The notes beneath the pieces are model-generated. The model was not told where the DNA came from. It worked only from the letters and a program-made list of their open reading frames with translations, and did no database searches. Made by a program: the position numbers and the translations under genes. Shown here piece after piece: positions 33,848 to 44,344 of a DNA stretch of 64,000 nt (positions within the stretch are counted from its first letter, which is position 1; each line of letters begins with the position of its first letter). This DNA comes from Arthrobotrys musiformis. Lineage: Eukaryota; Ascomycota; Orbiliomycetes; Orbiliales; Orbiliaceae. The stretch lies in the NCBI GenBank assembly GCA_036971715.1, contig JAVHJL010000003.1, positions 3,658,001-3,722,000 of the forward strand. The letters run 5' to 3'.

Positions 33848-35041
33848 ATGAAGCTACTCATCGGCCTGGCACTCTGTGCCTTAACATCTGCTGCTCCTTC
33901 CCCAGTCGAAAATGCTCCTAACGGGGTTGCCCGCCGAGCAGTTTGCACTCCAGCTTCAGGTGCTACTTCTGGCGATGATTCCCCAGCGATTACTTCTGCG
34001 TTTTCGACCTGTGGTAGTGGAGGAACGATTGTTATCCCCGAGGGCGTCACTTATTACCTCAAAGATTCCGTCAACTTCACCGGATGCGCAAACTGCGATT
34101 TTCAAATTGAAGGAACACTAAAAGCCAATGGTGATACGGATCTTTGGAACGGCAAGCGCGCATTCTTGCAAGTTAGCAAGATCACTGGTATCAAAATCCG
34201 ATCCTTAACCGGTAAGGGTACCATAGATGGAAACGGCCAAAACTCCTACGACAGATATGCCACGGATAAGAATTTCGCTCGACCGAGTATGATGGAAATC
34301 ACCAATAGCAAGAACGTCGAAGTTTACGGATTTTGGTACAAGAACCCGCCGAGCGTCTTCAACTCGGTCAAAGATACCACAAACATCAACTTCCACAACC
34401 TCAAGCTCAGCGCTATCTCCAAGTCAACAAATCTCCCAAAGAATACTGATGGATTCGCCGTCGTTCGTACTAGCTATACTGTCGTAAAGGATGTCGATGT
34501 CACCAATACCGACGACTGTGTAGTTCCTAAGGCTGGCGTCGAGTATTTCCTTGCCGAAAATGTGGTTTGCAATGGTTCGCACGGTCTATCCATCGGATCC
34601 TTGGGAAAGTCTGGACTGGAGGAAGTTAAGCACGTCCTCTTTAAGAATTGCACCATGATCGGGTCCACCAAGGCCGCCGGTATCAAAACCTACCCAGGCG
34701 GCTACGGTAGCTCCGCCGTCACAAACGTCACATGGGATGGCATCACCGTCACCGGGTGTGAATATGGATTCCAAGTCCAAAGCTGCTACAACGAAGACGC
34801 CACATACTGTGCATCCAACCCAGGGATCGTAACCCTGAGCCAGATCAAGGTTAAGAACTTCTCGGGAAAGACAAACGGGAAATATGTACCAACGGCCAAT
34901 ATCAACTGCAGCCCTGCGGGAACATGCGATATTCAAATCGTGAATTGGGGTGTCACTACCCCAAGCGGGGCTAATACAGTGTACTGTGCCAATACACCGT
35001 CAACATTGGGGGTTACTTGTACTGCAGGCGCTTCAGGTTGA
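33848..35041 (+). CDS. Glycoside hydrolase family 28, exo-type polygalacturonase-like
   Basis: A single exon of 397 aa. The second ATG (33848) is preferred because it starts a good signal peptide (MKLLIGLALCALTSA); ATG 33824 would add eight residues ahead of it. A short propeptide ending in ARR precedes the mature enzyme. The GH28 catalytic motifs are NTDGF (199-203), DDC (222-224) and GSHGLSIGSLG (243-253), giving acids Asp201, Asp222 and Asp223 and His245. The family RIK motif appears as GIK (278-280), so the substrate-binding arginine of endopolygalacturonases is missing. That suggests an exo-acting or branched-pectin enzyme. GH28 enzymes hydrolyse alpha-1,4 galacturonosyl linkages of pectin outside the cell. 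Paired cysteines near the C terminus are kept. Convergent with the ISG12-like gene, 89 bp apart. Confidence 0.92.
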   Translation: MKLLIGLALCALTSAAPSPVENAPNGVARRAVCTPASGATSGDDSPAITSAFSTCGSGGTIVIPEGVTYYLKDSVNFTGCANCDFQIEGTLKANGDTDLWNGKRAFLQVSKITGIKIRSLTGKGTIDGNGQNSYDRYATDKNFARPSMMEITNSKNVEVYGFWYKNPPSVFNSVKDTTNINFHNLKLSAISKSTNLPKNTDGFAVVRTSYTVVKDVDVTNTDDCVVPKAGVEYFLAENVVCNGSHGLSIGSLGKSGLEEVKHVLFKNCTMIGSTKAAGIKTYPGGYGSSAVTNVTWDGITVTGCEYGFQVQSCYNEDATYCASNPGIVTLSQIKVKNFSGKTNGKYVPTANINCSPAGTCDIQIVNWGVTTPSGANTVYCANTPSTLGVTCTAGASG

Positions 35042-35130
35042 TATAGGTCGAATGTGCTTGTCAAATTCTGAAATTCAGTGTGCTAACTGGGGGGGGTCAT
35101 GTAAATAAAACACAAAAAAGCCTATGCCTT

Positions 35131-35717
35131 TTAGACACCTTGCATTGCCCCTTGGGCCTGGAGCTTCAACTTTTGGAACCCCGGTGAAACCGTATCTTTA
35201 ACACTTGTAAACCCTTTTTTCAAGTAATCCCCGCTGGCCCATGTGATCGGTGTAATTGATCCTACCCCGAAACCGACGTAAGCTAAGTTCGAGGTCATCG
35301 TAGCACTTTGTACCGCCGCAAAAACCGAGCCAGCTGCAACGTTCCCAATAGACGACTGCCAAAGGGCGGCTAGACTACCTGTGGTCACATTCTAACTTTA
35401 GCATGTCGATAGCACTACAAGAAGCAAGGCATAGTCACTTACCAGAGGCGACACCACCAGAGGAGAACCCAAACGCGGCCACAGCGCCTGGAAGTCCAAC
35501 ACTCAAGGCAGCACCCAGTGCAAGACTAGACGCAGCAACTTGTCCAGTCCCATCGGGCAGGCGTGATAGTACCGGCGTGATAGCTTGAGTTGTTGCTCTT
35601 ATGGCTTGTTAGCCAATACTCTCAGGCTTCTGATTAACAGGAACACCTGCCTGAAAAGTCGTAGACTTACATAGCAGCGGACTGGCATTGACCCGTAGCG
35701 TACTCGATATATTCCAT
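35131..35717 (-). CDS. ISG12/IFI6-16 family small membrane protein
   Basis: Three exons: 35717-35671, 35597-35443 and 35378-35131, 149 aa. The introns are 73 bp (GTAAGT, branch GGCTAAC, unusual AAG acceptor) and 64 bp (GTAAGT..CACAG). Phases fit throughout. The core reads AASSLALGAALSVGLPGAVA, then AFGFSSGGVASGSLAALWQS and VAAGSVFAAVQSATM. This is the Gly/Ala/Ser-rich pattern of the interferon-induced 6-16/ISG12 family, including the conserved GFxSxGVxxGSxAA element and two hydrophobic helices. In animals these proteins sit in mitochondrial or ER membranes and influence apoptosis; fungal members are uncharacterised. The C terminus is a polar helix. Family assignment is by motif only. Confidence 0.8.
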
Positions 35718-36286
35718 GATTTATCAGCTGGGCCTGGTCGGTCAGGTACTCGAGATTCGATTATCTTGGTGCACGGGTGGGGTACTTTTGGGGGAGTTAA
35801 GTTATTGATACTTTTGAAATTTCCGGGGGCTCGTCGAATACTGGTAGGGAGTAGGTACCAGCTACAGCTACAGTTATACCTAGTATCTCGGATAAGACGA
35901 CGCGACGACGAGGTTGGGTGGGGTCAATAGTTGCGAGGCTGCATAAATTCGCAGTCTTGGTGGCAAACGGTGCCTGAAGTTTTCGAAAGCCAGGGTAATA
36001 TTATGGCCATGAAGCTGAGAACCACCTAGGCAGTAATATGCATGGAGATGCGTATGATCCTGAATTCAAAAAAAAAAAAGGGAAGGAAGAAAGAAACTTG
36101 GTTCCACTATATGTGGCTGTACGAGATCGACTCTGATATTGGTATGTATATGCATATGTTTTTTATTTAAATCTCGGGAGGCACCTGGTTGATCACATAA
36201 CAGTTGCTACTCTCTAAAATACCATCACCTGTGGACGCCCTCGATTACTGACCGTAATTAAAACGTTTAAAAAATCATTGACGAAG
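35718..36286. promoter_or_regulatory. Divergent promoter region
   Basis: Upstream region shared by the ISG12-like gene (minus) and the F-box gene (plus). It holds an A-rich tract at 36068-36078. No defined element recognised. Confidence 0.3.
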
Positions 36287-37892
36287 ATGCCAACGTTTGT
36301 CCGCCTTCCATCCGAGGTTCTCGTGGAAATCGCCAGTCATTTGGCTCCACTTGACGTTGCACTTTTATCCCTGACTTGTCATGCCATCCGAAGACGTATC
36401 GGTCAAAAGAACCAGCGCCTTTGGTTCAGCATGTTAAAAACAGCGGGGCAAAACCTGGGAAGAGAACCGGAAGGTCCACTAATTTTCGATCCCACCAGAG
36501 ACTACTGGGGCTATGTTACGGGCATATTTCTGGGGAAGGAGCCTTACCTTAGGTGCGGACGCTGTCTACGTAAAGTGAGGATCGACAGCGACAGCGACTA
36601 CTACAGTTACTTCCGACTCTGGAGAAAGGGATCTCGGATTGGGCGATTATATTGCGAGGGTTGTGTTCGGGAGTTGTTCGACTGTAAGTCTGCTGATTAT
36701 ATATAAGCAAGATTAATTACCACAATTACGAATTCCACGATGCTTAAAAAGGAACAATGGAATGGGTTGATGGGGCTGGCACCGCGAGACCAGTTGATGG
36801 TAGATCGGTTGCTAAGTTTTCTATATAGCAATCGCCTCAATCGTGGAAATATTCCCTGAATTGAATATACCTCCGGGTTTCGAAATCCTAGCAAAAAGGC
36901 TCGGTTCCGTTGCAGACGGTCTTGCGGTTGGCCCAGATGAAGATTCGAAAGCTGAACTGGTCTCGTTCCCAACCTCACCCAGAGCTGAACCATACATCCG
37001 AAAGACCGTCTCTCGAAGACTTATCGAAAAGCAGATCGGACAAGTCTCAAAAGCGAAAAGCCAATCTTCAAGGTTTCTCGCTAATTGGATGATTAAGATG
37101 AGGGGGATCGGTGAATCTTTAGATCAACCTATCACTTTTATTGTGGGCGAATATACCCGCAGTTTCAAAAGATTCCACCCGCTTATTGAGCCTGACATGT
37201 TCCATTACTGCCTCTGGAAGTTTATCCTTGAAGACTTCCAAAGCCTAGGAAAGGGAGGTTCCAATAGTATCCCTTTGCCTTCAGAAACCCCCAATATCGT
37301 CAGAGGTGTTGGCATCTACTTAGAAACGAAGGCCAGCAACCCAAGGCGGGGCGAGACTCGTCGGACTCTGGCTTCGATGAGAGCGAAAGAATATCTGATC
37401 GGTCTTTTTGGCGCACAGGATGGGTGTCATTTTGATTTTGCTACGATACTTTATCCAAAGTTCTTGGTGGTTCATATAGCCGGCTGGGCTCTTTGTGCTG
37501 TCCACTGGATGTCTGCATTTTCGGATTCTTATCTGTACCCCGGTGGGCTGCATAGTCCTTGGACTGGATGGATATGTTGCTACTGGTGCCTAAAGGAAAA
37601 TCCTAGTAACTCTACCTCCTATGAAGTAGTATCACGAATGGACCTTGACTTACGCCCTGAGAGCATTGCTGTCCACATGCTCCAGTCTCATCCTGAGAAA
37701 CTTGGAAAGAGACCAAAGGACCCCATCGATGAAGATTGGCAAGATAGAAGCTGTGATCAATTGGAGAGAGGAATATCGTCGGATCCGGCTGTTTGGGATT
37801 ATCCGCTTGAAGATATCGTAAAGGATTATTCGAGTTCTTTTGGCTATTTTGGCGAGATATTCGAAGTGGATTTCTCCGGACTGGATATTTAA
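36287..37892 (+). CDS. F-box protein with Cys motifs
   Basis: The model has exons 36287-36680 and 36829-37892, 485 aa. The donor is GTAAGT at 36681 and the acceptor is TATATAG at 36828. The N terminus is a clear F-box (RLPSEVLVEIASHLAPLDVA then LLSLTCHAIRRR), the Skp1-binding module of SCF ligases. A CGRC...CEGC pair (residues about 90-128) and a later CCYWC may bind zinc. The rest is not recognised. The 148-bp intron is ambiguous: bases 36751-36840 also read as protein (EQWNGLMGLAPRDQLMVDR) in another frame, but using them leaves a stop or wrong phase at the 36681 donor, so they may be an alternative exon or a decayed one. Convergent with the Clr5 gene. Confidence 0.7.
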
Positions 37893-38131
37893 TATGTGTT
37901 TATTCTGCAAGGCGATGTAATTCAATCCGCATGTATTTTTAGGAACATCGTAGTGCAAAATCTCGCAATTTATAGAGCTTGGCTATAGCCCTAAATCACA
38001 ATCCAAAACTTTCGTTAAATAAAATCCCATTGATCGCGAGACGTACTAATTAATTACCATAATGATATTCATAAAAAGACAATTTGGAGAAAAGGCATGT
38101 TAAAAAACTGGTCAATTACAAAAATAAAGCA

Positions 38132-41100
38132 CTAAACATCAACAACCATGGTTGGATCGATACCCAGACCTTGCTCTGTAACATCAATTAACCTACCGTC
38201 ACCGCTAGTACTTGTCTCGTACCCAGACCACGGGGGTGCGCTAGTACTGAGATCCGCTGGTTTCCAATCGCGGACGTATTGAGCAGTATATTCATCTTTA
38301 TATCTTGGACTCTCTGCCAACCCTAATGCTAGGGGATATGAGTTTGGCACAGCCTCTAGAATTAAGGCTAAAGCGTCTATACGCCCTTCGGATATTGCGA
38401 ACTCAACTGCAGAGGACTTGTAGCCGCAAGGAGCGTAGATATTCGCGCCTTCGCTCAAGACATACGAGATATTCTCCATATTCCCGCCTATGATTGCGCC
38501 GAAGAGTGCTGTTCTGATCATGGAATGTGTACGTGTAAGGTTGGTCTCGCTCCCAGCCTCACTTAGTGTAGGGTCAACTTTATCGGAGTAACTACCCCAT
38601 TTTCGAAATTCGTCGATGTGGGAACCTTGAGAGATTAGATATTTTAAACATACCAAGCTGGATTGAGCCGCAGAGTCAAGCAGGAAGGCGCCATCTTTAT
38701 ATAGCTGGCGACATCTCTCTGGGCCTTTAATTTGGGGGTCCATCGTTCTGGACTGAGTGAAGTAGAAATCTATCAGAAGCTTGAGCAGTTGTACGTCTGA
38801 CCTCTTAATAGCGTCGTGTAAATATGGCTGACAAAAGACTGCATAACCAAAGCCGCAATCCCTTGTAGACTGGTACAATGAGCCCTCCAATAGATCTAGT
38901 AGCAAGGTGAGGATTTCATAACCACATATAGGGAGTGGGCCCTGGATGCGTTCATAGAATTTAACTACCCTTAGGAAGAGTGAATCAAGTTGTAGCTGAC
39001 GACTATAAGTAAGAATGATGTTCTTTGCGGTACTAACATCACTTTTCTCCAGCGCTGCCATAACGCCTAAGTCGAAAGTCCGGTCTTCCCAAAGCTTTTC
39101 AACTAGTTCCCTGTTTTGATCTTGTAGAGCTCGAATAAATTCCGGGTGGATGCCACTAGAGTCCTCTGACGCGACCCAATCGCACACTCGATGGGGAGTT
39201 GTCAACCTTTCCATCAAGAGGCAAAAAGTCCATTTATCTGCTAGCCCGAAAGCTATCGTGAGAGGCATGTTGGTCTTTAGGTATTCGATTAGGACGTTTT
39301 CTTCGAGAAAGATTGCATACACGTACGAGCGTTGGATGCTCTCGCGATCCCTTTTCAATTCCTGGTCAAGGGCAGCACCATAATCTAAAAGTTTTTTGAA
39401 AATATTCCGCGTGGTTTTCTGCTCTGAATTTCGTTCATAATGCCTCATATCGAGGAGCACCAACTCTTCCCAGATCGAGATATTCCATAGCCTTGTCTCA
39501 TTTGGGTCGATGCCGAAACTGAATAACTCTTCGATGGCTGATACTGGGTCAAGATCCGTGGATCCAAAGGCGTTCAAACCGAATCCATGTTTAGATATGG
39601 TGTTATTCGGGTCCTTTGAGTAATCGATAAATGAAATTCCATCCATCATCATCAAAGCCGCTTCTTTGGCAGAAATAGAAAACTTCCACTGAATTATTTC
39701 GACGGCATAGCGTGTAAACCGCGGGTTTACGCAGGACGCATGGGCGAGGGCAAGGATTTTAGGCCCCCCTCCAACCTTACGCTGAGATTTGTGCCTCGAG
39801 AAAATGAGACTTAGAAATATATCGGCTCCGTATTTCACTAGGATGCGGTAGAATACGGCTTTATCCACAAATTCCCAGAAATTTGTTGGCTCGGAATAAG
39901 AATGAGCCGTCAGACCTATGCATTTATATGCGGCGTTCTCGTTACGAGGCAACTCTGCGCCTGGATTCGAGGCTAGCAACTCTATACCTAAGTTTTCACA
40001 CAAAACTTGTATTCTGCTCCAATCGCCGAGGATAATCGCGCGGAAGAAGATGACAAACTTATAGCGAGAAAACCCACATCTCAAGAGTGCTTTAAGAAGG
40101 GCAGGCGTTTTTGAATGTAACGGGGCATCCTCCAAACGGGCGAACAAGCCTTTACCACCACTGTATGAATCTATTTCTCGTGCCGATATTTTTTGGGGGT
40201 CCCAGAGCCGATAAAAAACCCCAAGATCTCCTAGGATGCATTTACAAGCGACGAGAAGATCATATGCCTCTTCAACCGATTGTGGCGCAAGATTGGCCTT
40301 TGAAATTTCAGATACAATATCTCTCTCATCCCGTTGTGGTAGATGCTTGGGTCTAGGCTTGCAATCTCTGGCTCTGTTGTCCTTGGTACACTCGTGTATA
40401 TAGTAGTATAATCCTCGATTTAAATGGGGATACCGGTCGACCACGAATTTGAAATTTTCATCGTCTTTCCGAAGGTAGAAAAAGAGAGCCAGAGCCGAGC
40501 ACGTTGCGAGGATCGAAGGCGATTCAATTGATAATAGCTTTCGAAAGTGCACCCGAAAGCCGTGTTTGTCAACTTGATCTAAAATCGAATGGTAATCAGG
40601 ATACCAATCAACCAAGTTATTCGATATTCGGTAAATAATGGCCCCAAGGAGGGGAAGGTGAGGGGCGGAAAAATGCGCACTGAGTGCGGAGCTGCTATCG
40701 TGAGAATTCCGAAGGTATTCAGGCAAAGTTTGTTCAAGATAGCTCTGAAGCCGTCCTATTGGCGTATGGGGATAATATACGGAAATGGTTTTTTTGATAA
40801 CTGGTAAGAGGTATGTCTCAGGATTTGGAGATGGAGTTCGAACTAGTTCAAGAGTTTTGGACCTGTTGGGCATCTTTGAAGTGACTTGAAGCTCTGTATT
40901 AGATCTGGAGGGAGAAATTTGGCCCACTACATTCGATAATTTATTAAGTTCAAGTAAGCATACAACTCCATTCTACTGGGGACTTTGCGAGATTACCTTT
41001 CGAGAATAATTGGCCAGTAAACGTGGTATTCCTTGATATCCATCGCTGGAGCCGCCTTTCAGGTATTTCTGTGATACCGTTCAAGATAACCTTGGACTTC

Positions 41101-41512
41101 ATTTGTAGCGCTTCACGGGCAGAAATGGCCCGGTGAACCTCTTCGTACTCTCCGTGATTCAAGCGTTGTCTGCACCCCCACTTGTTTAGCCGGTCTCGGT
41201 ATTGGTATTTTCTATTTTTACGTTAGGTGAAAGTCAGTTATATTTGCCTCATCCCGCTCCAGTTTATGAGACAAAGCCATCTCAACTTCTTCTCCAGTCG
41301 ACGACAGCACGTAAAATTCAAAATGATTGAGAGTCGACCTACGTCGCTTTCAGGCCGTATGCTCTGTTGATTTCTTCGACCACATCATCGAGTTTCCTAC
41401 CCTCTACGCCGTACCGGAATTCTATCTCTTTCCGAATGAGTGGGTTATCAAGCTCCTTGCACCGTGGGGCTCTCTTCCTCGGGCGCTTTGCATGTGGTGG
41501 TTCGCTCTCCAT
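38132..41512 (-). CDS. Clr5-domain protein with ankyrin-like repeats
   Basis: Three exons: 41512-41343, 41211-40997 and 40926-38132, 1059 aa. The introns are 131 bp (GTAGGT, branch ACCTAAC) and 70 bp (GTAATC..TGTAG). Joining exons 1 and 2 gives LDDVVEEINRAYGLKATKYQ followed by YRDRLNKWGCRQ. That is the fungal Clr5 domain, a short DNA-binding-like module named after S. pombe Clr5. After a linker, the long third exon has degenerate helical repeats such as LLKALLRCGF, SSLVCLKYLISQGSHIDE, ALFGAIIGGNMENISYVLSE and KSSAVEFAISEGRIDALALI, consistent with diverged ankyrin repeats. This combination is common and highly expanded in Pezizomycotina; functions are mostly unknown. The C terminus is acidic and Ser/Thr-rich. 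Confidence 0.8.
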
Positions 41513-42708
41513 CGTAGGGCCGTTGTTATAACGTTAATCAAGCTTGTTTGTAATGTTATAGCATAACACCACGTATAGACCTACATCCATACATGTACTA
41601 TGCTTCAAAGTGCGTCATTATCGACAGCCTTCTCTTACAACGTGTACGACTAAGTAGGATATTTTTAGATGATATAGTTATGATTGTCAAGAGTAAAGTA
41701 TTGTGCGTCCTAGTAGACTATAAAAATGAAGTTGAGGTAATCGCAGTAGTTCTTGATGTTTCCATAGGTATAAAATCACCTGAAGACATTGAACTGATCT
41801 GGGAAGAAAGGTCCATTGAATCGAAGGGCTTCCTGTGCTTTTATACACACCGAAATCAAATATCGGCCACACAAATTGACTAACCCCAAACTCTACACTC
41901 GACTCCAAGCCTCTCTTCTGATTGGCTGGTTTCATCTTTCGTTAACTCGATTTACAGGGGTTGGCGCAAGAAATCAAGGCGCCAAGTCTCACCCCCTGGA
42001 TTCGAGGCCACAAGAAAGGTCGCCGAGACTAGGTCTCGCCCGCATGCACAAACTTGCTCCCGTTTGTGTTCGAGGCTGCCAAGTTGCAGGTATCTTTGCC
42101 AAACTCACAGAGCTTATGGAAATGCAAAACTCCTTTTGCTATGGGTCTGGCTCACAGATAGAGAACTAGACTTAGAGGATGGTTGCTGCCCACCTTAACT
42201 AACTCAAGTACAGCGCCAGCTATACAACATCTGTGCATATATTCGCAACTACGCAGCCCAATACCTCTCAAAAGCAGGAAACCATCTTGTTAATATATCG
42301 GCAATGGTAGTATAATTATATAACCCATTGCATAGCTTGTCTTGTAGCAAGCAGGTTGTTTCTGGCGCCGAGACTCGCCCAAGGCTGTCCAGTGTCGACG
42401 TGTCGAGACTGACTCGTCCAAAATGTGTTGTGGATGAGGTCAAAACCCAACACACAAATGTGTTGGTAACACGAGCGTTGTTGTATTCTCCGTTAAATCC
42501 GACAACAGTTCAACACATCGGGCGGCTTCGGCTCATCCTCCTTCCCTTCTCCTCCTCCTCACCCCTCCACTAGCTTCACGCAGCTATAAACCTCCCGTCT
42601 CCTCTTCGCCCTCTTTATAGTCGCCAGAAATCCAACCACAGTTTTAATTGATGCCTTCAACTAAGCCCATACTCCACCTAAATTAACCTCCTAAGCCGAG
42701 CGCCAAAA
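41513..42708. promoter_or_regulatory. Divergent intergenic region
   Basis: Upstream region of the Clr5 gene (minus) and the F-box/TPR gene (plus). It contains a GGCGCC-centred 17-base word at 42358-42374 that recurs inverted at 48443-48459, and several GAGACT/GGTCTCG palindromic bits around 42015-42040. No gene recognised. Confidence 0.35.
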
Positions 42709-43959
42709 ATGTCCTCTCTCCTGACCCTCCCCCCCGAACTCCGCAACCAGATCTACACCCACCTCCTCTCCCCCTTCGCAAACCGTCACCCCCACCCATC
42801 CCCCTCGGGGACCTGCTACACCTACTCTTTCCACCCCTCATTATCAATATTCCTCACCAACCGACAAATCTACCTAGAATCCCGCCGCATATTTTACAGC
42901 CTAAACACCTTCATCCGAGTCTCCACCCCATGGCAGCAGGCGAAATACCACGTCGCACTAGACGGCGGTGTGGATATCCTCCTCGATGACCCCTCCCGGG
43001 TCGAGATGTTTAATCATCACACCCTCGCTGTGGATATCAACGCCGTCTACCCGTCACCGGAGGCAAACGAAGATCAATCATTATTTTCATTTATTATATT
43101 ATCCGAAACAGGCGATCTGGAGAGATTTTGTAAATCGTGGTTTTATAGTTCTGTTACTATGCCGTATTTAAACGCGCATTTAACATTAACGCTACAGCTT
43201 CAAGATGCGTTCATAAAGGCCTCACCGTTCCCGATAGCGGGCGAGCCGCATGTGTCGAAGCAGAAGCAGGAGATTTTATTAAAGCCGTTCGGACAGATTA
43301 AGGATCTTCGGGAATTTAAGGTTTTGGGAGGGGATATAAGTGTCTACCCGTCCGTTAGAAAGGCGTTAAAAACAGAAATGGAAACACCGCTGGATCCGCC
43401 TGAAACGTGCTTGGAAAAGGCAACGGAACTAAAAGATCAGGGTAACACGGCGCTACTGGCAGGGAAATACACCGAAGCGATAGAACTATATAATAAGGCC
43501 TTTTTAGCGATTCATATAGTAGTCACCGCCCGCACACGGAGAGTTTACGGCGATCCTTACTTTGACAAGATCATACATTCACCGGATAGCCAATTCCAGA
43601 ACCAGCACGCCGGTCAAGCGCGAATATTACTAAGAGTACGCTTGGTCTCAAATACCATTCTGGCCTACCTCAAGTTGCAAAACTATGATATGGCGATCCT
43701 AACAGGTATGCGGACGATAAGGATTATGAGGGCTAGTGTAGGGTTGGATGAAGATCACGGCGCACAAAATGCCAATATGGAGGCTATGGCAGGGTTTGTG
43801 GGTGCGCCAGAGATGGGGAAGATTTACTTTAGGACAGCAATGGGGTGGAAGGGGATCGGGAGAACCGAGGAGGCGAGGAAGTTGTTGAAGGTTGCGGCGG
43901 TTTATTTACCGAATGATAAGACTGTTAGGCAGGAGTTATCCGCTGTAGGTGGCGGGTAG
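42709..43959 (+). CDS. F-box/2EXR-like protein with TPR motifs
   Basis: A single exon of 416 aa. The N terminus MSSLLTLPPELRNQIYTHLL is the LPxELRxxIY motif seen in many fungal F-box-like (2EXR-type) proteins. This is followed by FLTNRQIYLESRRIFYSLNT, also typical of that group. Residues about 240-270 (ATELKDQGNTALLAGKYTEA) match a tetratricopeptide repeat start, and further TPR-like helices continue to the end (MGWKGIGRTEEARKLLKVAA). This suggests a protein-interaction adaptor. Partners are unknown. Third-position GC falls from the N-terminal to the C-terminal half. Convergent with the tyrosinase gene. Confidence 0.75.
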   Translation: MSSLLTLPPELRNQIYTHLLSPFANRHPHPSPSGTCYTYSFHPSLSIFLTNRQIYLESRRIFYSLNTFIRVSTPWQQAKYHVALDGGVDILLDDPSRVEMFNHHTLAVDINAVYPSPEANEDQSLFSFIILSETGDLERFCKSWFYSSVTMPYLNAHLTLTLQLQDAFIKASPFPIAGEPHVSKQKQEILLKPFGQIKDLREFKVLGGDISVYPSVRKALKTEMETPLDPPETCLEKATELKDQGNTALLAGKYTEAIELYNKAFLAIHIVVTARTRRVYGDPYFDKIIHSPDSQFQNQHAGQARILLRVRLVSNTILAYLKLQNYDMAILTGMRTIRIMRASVGLDEDHGAQNANMEAMAGFVGAPEMGKIYFRTAMGWKGIGRTEEARKLLKVAAVYLPNDKTVRQELSAVGGG

Positions 43960-44344
43960 CAGACCTGGTTAGTATCAATGTGGGGGATGCCCTTGGTGGT
44001 GAGTTTCATTAGTACGGCGTGGATCTTGGCGCATATTACGGCATATGAGCACGCGAATGTACGTATGTACGATATTACGAAGTATAATATTATCTTGAGA
44101 TCTTGTCATCTTCTTTTTCTAGGGTTTCCTCACTTGGTGCATGCGCGAGGCACACGTATATTGATTTTCTCAATCTATACCCGCATTTCTCGCCTCTTCG
44201 TTTCTTTCTTAGACTACCTACATTTTACTCCTTGTATATATATTGTATTTAATAAATCCAGTATAAAATTGAGTTGATAACCGCTCCTATATATAGCTAG
44301 CTACAATGACCGCTTTACAGTTTGATATTGTCAATAATTACAGA
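43960..44344. other. Convergent 3' region
   Basis: 3' flanks of the F-box/TPR gene and the tyrosinase. AT-rich, with AATAAA-like signals around 44249. No gene recognised. Confidence 0.4.
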
